From contig CAJBJW010000073.1 in assembly GCA_903953455.1 (NCBI GenBank), positions 1 to 17,809 of the forward strand: a stretch of 17,809 nt of DNA, written 5' to 3'. The notes beneath the pieces are model-generated. The model searched no databases and had not been told where the DNA came from. It saw nothing but the letters and a program-made list of their open reading frames with translations. Each line of letters starts with the position of its first letter. Positions within the stretch are counted from its first letter, which is position 1. The translations under genes and the position numbers were made by a program. Source of the DNA: an uncultured Pseudomonadota bacterium. Lineage in GTDB: Bacteria > Pseudomonadota > Gammaproteobacteria > Methylococcales > Methylomonadaceae. Positions 15,272 through 17,809 of this stretch are shown in pieces.

Positions 15272-16708
15272 ATGCCAAACTATTTTCTTATTTTTTTATT
15301 ATCACTCTTTCCAACTCTGGTATTCGCAGCTGATGAATCTGTTTTTAAAGCCATAGATTTAACGCAACATACTGTAGGGTATATTGCATTAATTTCATTT
15401 GTCGGTGCATATTTCTTAGCTATCACCGAAGAAATTACAGAGCTTCGTAAATCAAAGCCTATGGTATTTGCGGCGAGTATCATATGGCTTGCCATTGCTG
15501 GGTTTTATGTTAGCCTTGGTACACAAGAACAAGCTGGAATTGCATTTCGAGCTTCACTTGAAGGCTACGCAGAATTATTCCTATTTATTATGGTATCAAT
15601 GACGTATTTGAATGCGATGGAAGATAGAGGGGTGTTTGAGAATTTACGCGTTTGGCTACTAAGTAAAAACTTTACTTATCGTCAATTATTTTGGATTACA
15701 GGTATTCAAGCATTTTTCATTTCATCCATCTGCAATAATTTAACCACCGCATTGCTAATGGGATCCGTTATTTTAGCCATGGGGAAAAATAACCGAAATT
15801 TTGTAACACTAGCTTGTATTAATGTGGTTGTCGCCGCCAATGCGGGTGGTTCGTTTAGTCCATTTGGTGACATTACCACTTTATTGGTTTGGCAAAAAGG
15901 CGTCGTTCCCTTTGCTGATTTCTTTTCATTGCTACTACCCGCTATTGTCAACTTTGCGTTACCAGCAGCTATTATGAGCTTCTGGATTCCCAAAGAACGC
16001 CCAGACGCTGTAGATGAAATTCAAGAAATTAAACGGGGCGGCATTACCATTATTGTTTTATTTTTACTGACTATTGTCACCGCAACCTGCTTTGAGAATT
16101 TCTTCAGCCTACCACCTGCAGCCGGCATGATGCTCGGTTTGACTTATTTGCAATTTTTTAGTTTTTATTTACAAAAAACCAATAAGAATGGTGACACGCA
16201 AAGCATTCAGCATGCGGTTAATTTAGAAGAACCACTTTATTCAATTGATACTAAGCACACTGAAGAAGAATTTGATGTATTCAAAAAAGTCGCTAATTTA
16301 GAATGGGATACGCTATTATTTTTTTACGGTGTCATGGTCAGCGTGAGTGGTCTTAGCTTTATTGGTTATTTGGATTTAACCTCGCACTATTTGTACGGAG
16401 AAAATGATCCCACTATCGCTAATATCTTAGTGGGTATTGCCTCTGCTTTCGTGGATAACGGAACAATTATGCTTGCCGTGCTGACAATGGCACCTGATAT
16501 TTCACAGGGACAATGGTTACTTGTCACTTTGACTGCAGGAGTTGGCGGCAGTTTACTTGCGGTGGGAAGTGCTGCAGGCGTTGGTTTAATGGGACAAGCG
16601 AAAGGCATCTACACATTCACAAGCCATTTGAAATGGACACCTGTGATTGCGCTGGGTTATGCGGCAAGTATTTTGCTGCACTTTGCTATGAATGGACGTT
16701 ATTTTTAA
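15272..16708 (+). CDS. nhaD: Na+/H+ antiporter, NhaD type
   Basis: 478 residues, strongly hydrophobic, with about a dozen membrane segments including a hydrophobic N-terminus (FLIFLLSLFPTLVFA, possibly a cleaved signal as suggested for some NhaD proteins). Features shared with the ArsB/NhaD superfamily: ITEEITELRKSKP (51-63), CNNLTTALLMG (154-164), NAGGSFSPFGDITTLLVW (190-207, polar membrane residues including Asp200) and AFVDNGTIM further on. NhaD exports Na+ or Li+ for H+ in the inner membrane and is typical of marine, halophilic or alkaliphilic bacteria. It begins 60 bases after malQ with no ribosome site or terminator visible, so whether it belongs to that transcript is open. A role in salt or sodium homeostasis is inferred from the family. 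Confidence 0.93.
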   Translation: MPNYFLIFLLSLFPTLVFAADESVFKAIDLTQHTVGYIALISFVGAYFLAITEEITELRKSKPMVFAASIIWLAIAGFYVSLGTQEQAGIAFRASLEGYAELFLFIMVSMTYLNAMEDRGVFENLRVWLLSKNFTYRQLFWITGIQAFFISSICNNLTTALLMGSVILAMGKNNRNFVTLACINVVVAANAGGSFSPFGDITTLLVWQKGVVPFADFFSLLLPAIVNFALPAAIMSFWIPKERPDAVDEIQEIKRGGITIIVLFLLTIVTATCFENFFSLPPAAGMMLGLTYLQFFSFYLQKTNKNGDTQSIQHAVNLEEPLYSIDTKHTEEEFDVFKKVANLEWDTLLFFYGVMVSVSGLSFIGYLDLTSHYLYGENDPTIANILVGIASAFVDNGTIMLAVLTMAPDISQGQWLLVTLTAGVGGSLLAVGSAAGVGLMGQAKGIYTFTSHLKWTPVIALGYAASILLHFAMNGRYF

Positions 16709-16728
16709 ATCTGACTACATTGAAGATG

Positions 16729-16805
16729 TGGTGCGCCCGAGCGGATTCGAACCTCTGACCTCAGCCTCCGGAGGGCTGCGCTCTATCCAGCTGAGCTACG
16801 GGCGC
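16729..16805 (-). tRNA. tRNA-Arg (anticodon CCG), CCA encoded
   Basis: The minus strand folds as a complete 77-nt cloverleaf: acceptor GCGCCCG/CGGGCGC, D stem GCTC/GAGC, anticodon stem CAGCC/GGCTG with loop CTCCGGA (anticodon CCG, reads CGG), TTCGAAT T-loop, discriminator A and a genomic CCA (16729-16731). The T stem AGAGG/CCGCT has an internal A.G mismatch (positions 51:63) where a U (T in the DNA) at 63 would pair. It lies 20 bases past the end of nhaD, on the opposite strand, and downstream of cysE on the same strand. Confidence 0.97.
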
Positions 16806-16868
16806 GTCACAAACGTTTATTCTAAACTAAGAACACGTTAATTACGACAAGATTTATAAAATCCTGCA

Positions 16869-17771
16869 TTATTCGCGCTGTTCACTCGCTTGCGTAATAA
16901 TGCTACGAGAAGGCACACTATGCGTAAGCCACACATTCCCGCCAATTATTGAACCACTACCAATCACAATACGACCCAAAATCGTGGCGCCCGCATAAAT
17001 CACCACATCATCTTCCACAATCGGATGACGTAAATTACCCTTTACCAGAAGTCCGTTATCATCCTTTTGAAAACGCTTTGCGCCTAATGTCACTGCTTGA
17101 TATAAACGAACACGATTACCCAAAATAGCGGTTTCGCCAATCACGACACCCGTACCATGATCGATAAAGAAACTCTCACCAATTTGTGCACCTGGGTGAA
17201 TATCAATGCCCGTTGCTGAGTGAGCAAGCTCAGAAATCAGACGAGCAACTAATGGTGCGCCCTGTTTATATATGATATGCGCGAGGCGATGATAAATAAT
17301 AGCTGTAATACCAGGATAGCAAACAAGAACTTCATCAGGGGTGCGAGCGGCGGGATCACCTTCATAAGCCGCTTGAATATCACTGTCACAAATACGCCGA
17401 ACAGCTGGCAATTGAGCCGTAAAAAATCGCGTGATTTCTATCGCACGCTCATGCGCGGCGTCATCAACGCCTTCATTACCCGAAACAAATTGCAGTTCAC
17501 GACGAATTTGTTTGAACAACTCATGTAGAACACAATCCAGCGTGTAACCAACGTAATAATCTATTCCCTCTTCGGTTAAATCTGGCCGTCCAAGTCGATT
17601 AGGGAAAAGAACAGCCGATAAGCCATCGAGAATATGTTGCAGCTCTTTACGCGACGGTAATTTTGGCGGTTTATGCCGACGATTACGTTCTTCCAAAGAC
17701 TGTACGCGCAACGCTCTTAATTGTGCAACCGTTTCCTCAACACCCCAATGATAGTGTGCAATTTCATTCAT
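16869..17771 (-). CDS. cysE: Serine O-acetyltransferase
   Basis: 300 residues. It acetylates L-serine with acetyl-CoA to O-acetylserine, the precursor for cysteine synthesis in the cytoplasm. An N-terminal helical domain (1 to ~185, with LSAVLFPNRLGRPD at 51-64) precedes the left-handed beta-helix with hexapeptide repeats: GIDIHPGAQIG (188-198), FFIDHGTGVVIGE (201-213) and LGRIVIGSGSIIGG (265-278). The catalytic pair by alignment is His205 (DHGTG) and Asp190, spaced by 15 as in E. coli His158/Asp143. The longer N-terminal part and QASEQRE end place it with the EpsC/long-CysE group. Start ATG at 17771; upstream only GAG in GTTGAG resembles a ribosome site. Sulfide assimilation through this enzyme would suit a sulfur-using organism, but cysE is near universal. 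Confidence 0.97.
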   Translation of the reverse strand: MNEIAHYHWGVEETVAQLRALRVQSLEERNRRHKPPKLPSRKELQHILDGLSAVLFPNRLGRPDLTEEGIDYYVGYTLDCVLHELFKQIRRELQFVSGNEGVDDAAHERAIEITRFFTAQLPAVRRICDSDIQAAYEGDPAARTPDEVLVCYPGITAIIYHRLAHIIYKQGAPLVARLISELAHSATGIDIHPGAQIGESFFIDHGTGVVIGETAILGNRVRLYQAVTLGAKRFQKDDNGLLVKGNLRHPIVEDDVVIYAGATILGRIVIGSGSIIGGNVWLTHSVPSRSIITQASEQRE

Positions 17772-17809
17772 TATGTAAAACTCAACGTAAGTGGTAAATC
17801 AACTAAGCG

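Overview
The window looks like the chromosome of an AT-rich, Gram-negative gammaproteobacterium. The evidence is an Fnr with the four classical cysteine ligands, a lipoprotein with a lipobox, an E. coli-length GlgA/GlgB/GlgC set, an NhaD-type antiporter and a CCA-encoding tRNA-Arg(CCG). A sulfur-oxidising Thiotrichales/Beggiatoaceae-like organism would fit the base composition and the glycogen plus GH57 gene set. That is an inference from general knowledge and was not tested.

Layout. Bases 1-452 (minus) hold the N-terminal two thirds of an Fnr-type oxygen sensor, cut by the window edge. After a 412-base AT-rich gap comes a 912-residue repeat protein (minus, ends at 865). It has eight ~92-residue Ig/cadherin-like repeats, each with a DxDG motif, followed by three RTX nonapeptides and a serralysin-type C-terminal secretion domain, so it is probably a type I-secreted adhesin or surface protein. 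Its upstream region carries a good CRP-like box at class I spacing from a TATAGT -10 element. The 627-base gap at 3604-4230 has no convincing gene, but it contains an 11-bp inverted repeat and a strong rightward intrinsic terminator that serves no visible rightward gene. A small RNA is possible there.

Next is trpC (minus), divergent from a tight rightward trio: a transglycosylase-like lipoprotein, a YgfX/CptA-like membrane protein and a YcbX-like MOSC protein. The trio converges on the glycogen locus.

The glycogen locus (7019-15211) is the core of the window. glgB-glgA run leftward, and glgC-GH57 glucanase-malQ run rightward from a shared 96-base divergent promoter region. GlgC makes ADP-glucose, GlgA polymerises it, GlgB branches the chains, and the GH57 enzyme and the GH77 amylomaltase trim or rearrange alpha-glucans. 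No glycogen phosphorylase or debranching GlgX is in the window. nhaD (Na+/H+ antiporter) follows on the same strand. A tRNA-Arg(CCG) and cysE (serine acetyltransferase) lie on the minus strand at the right end.

Most of the window is ordinary housekeeping and storage metabolism. The points most worth a second look are the putative RNA/terminator element at 4052-4219, the CRP-like control of the repeat protein and its two-repeat duplication history, the Trp at the E. coli Lys39 activator position of GlgC, an orphan YgfX without SdhE, and an A.G mismatch in the T stem of the tRNA.
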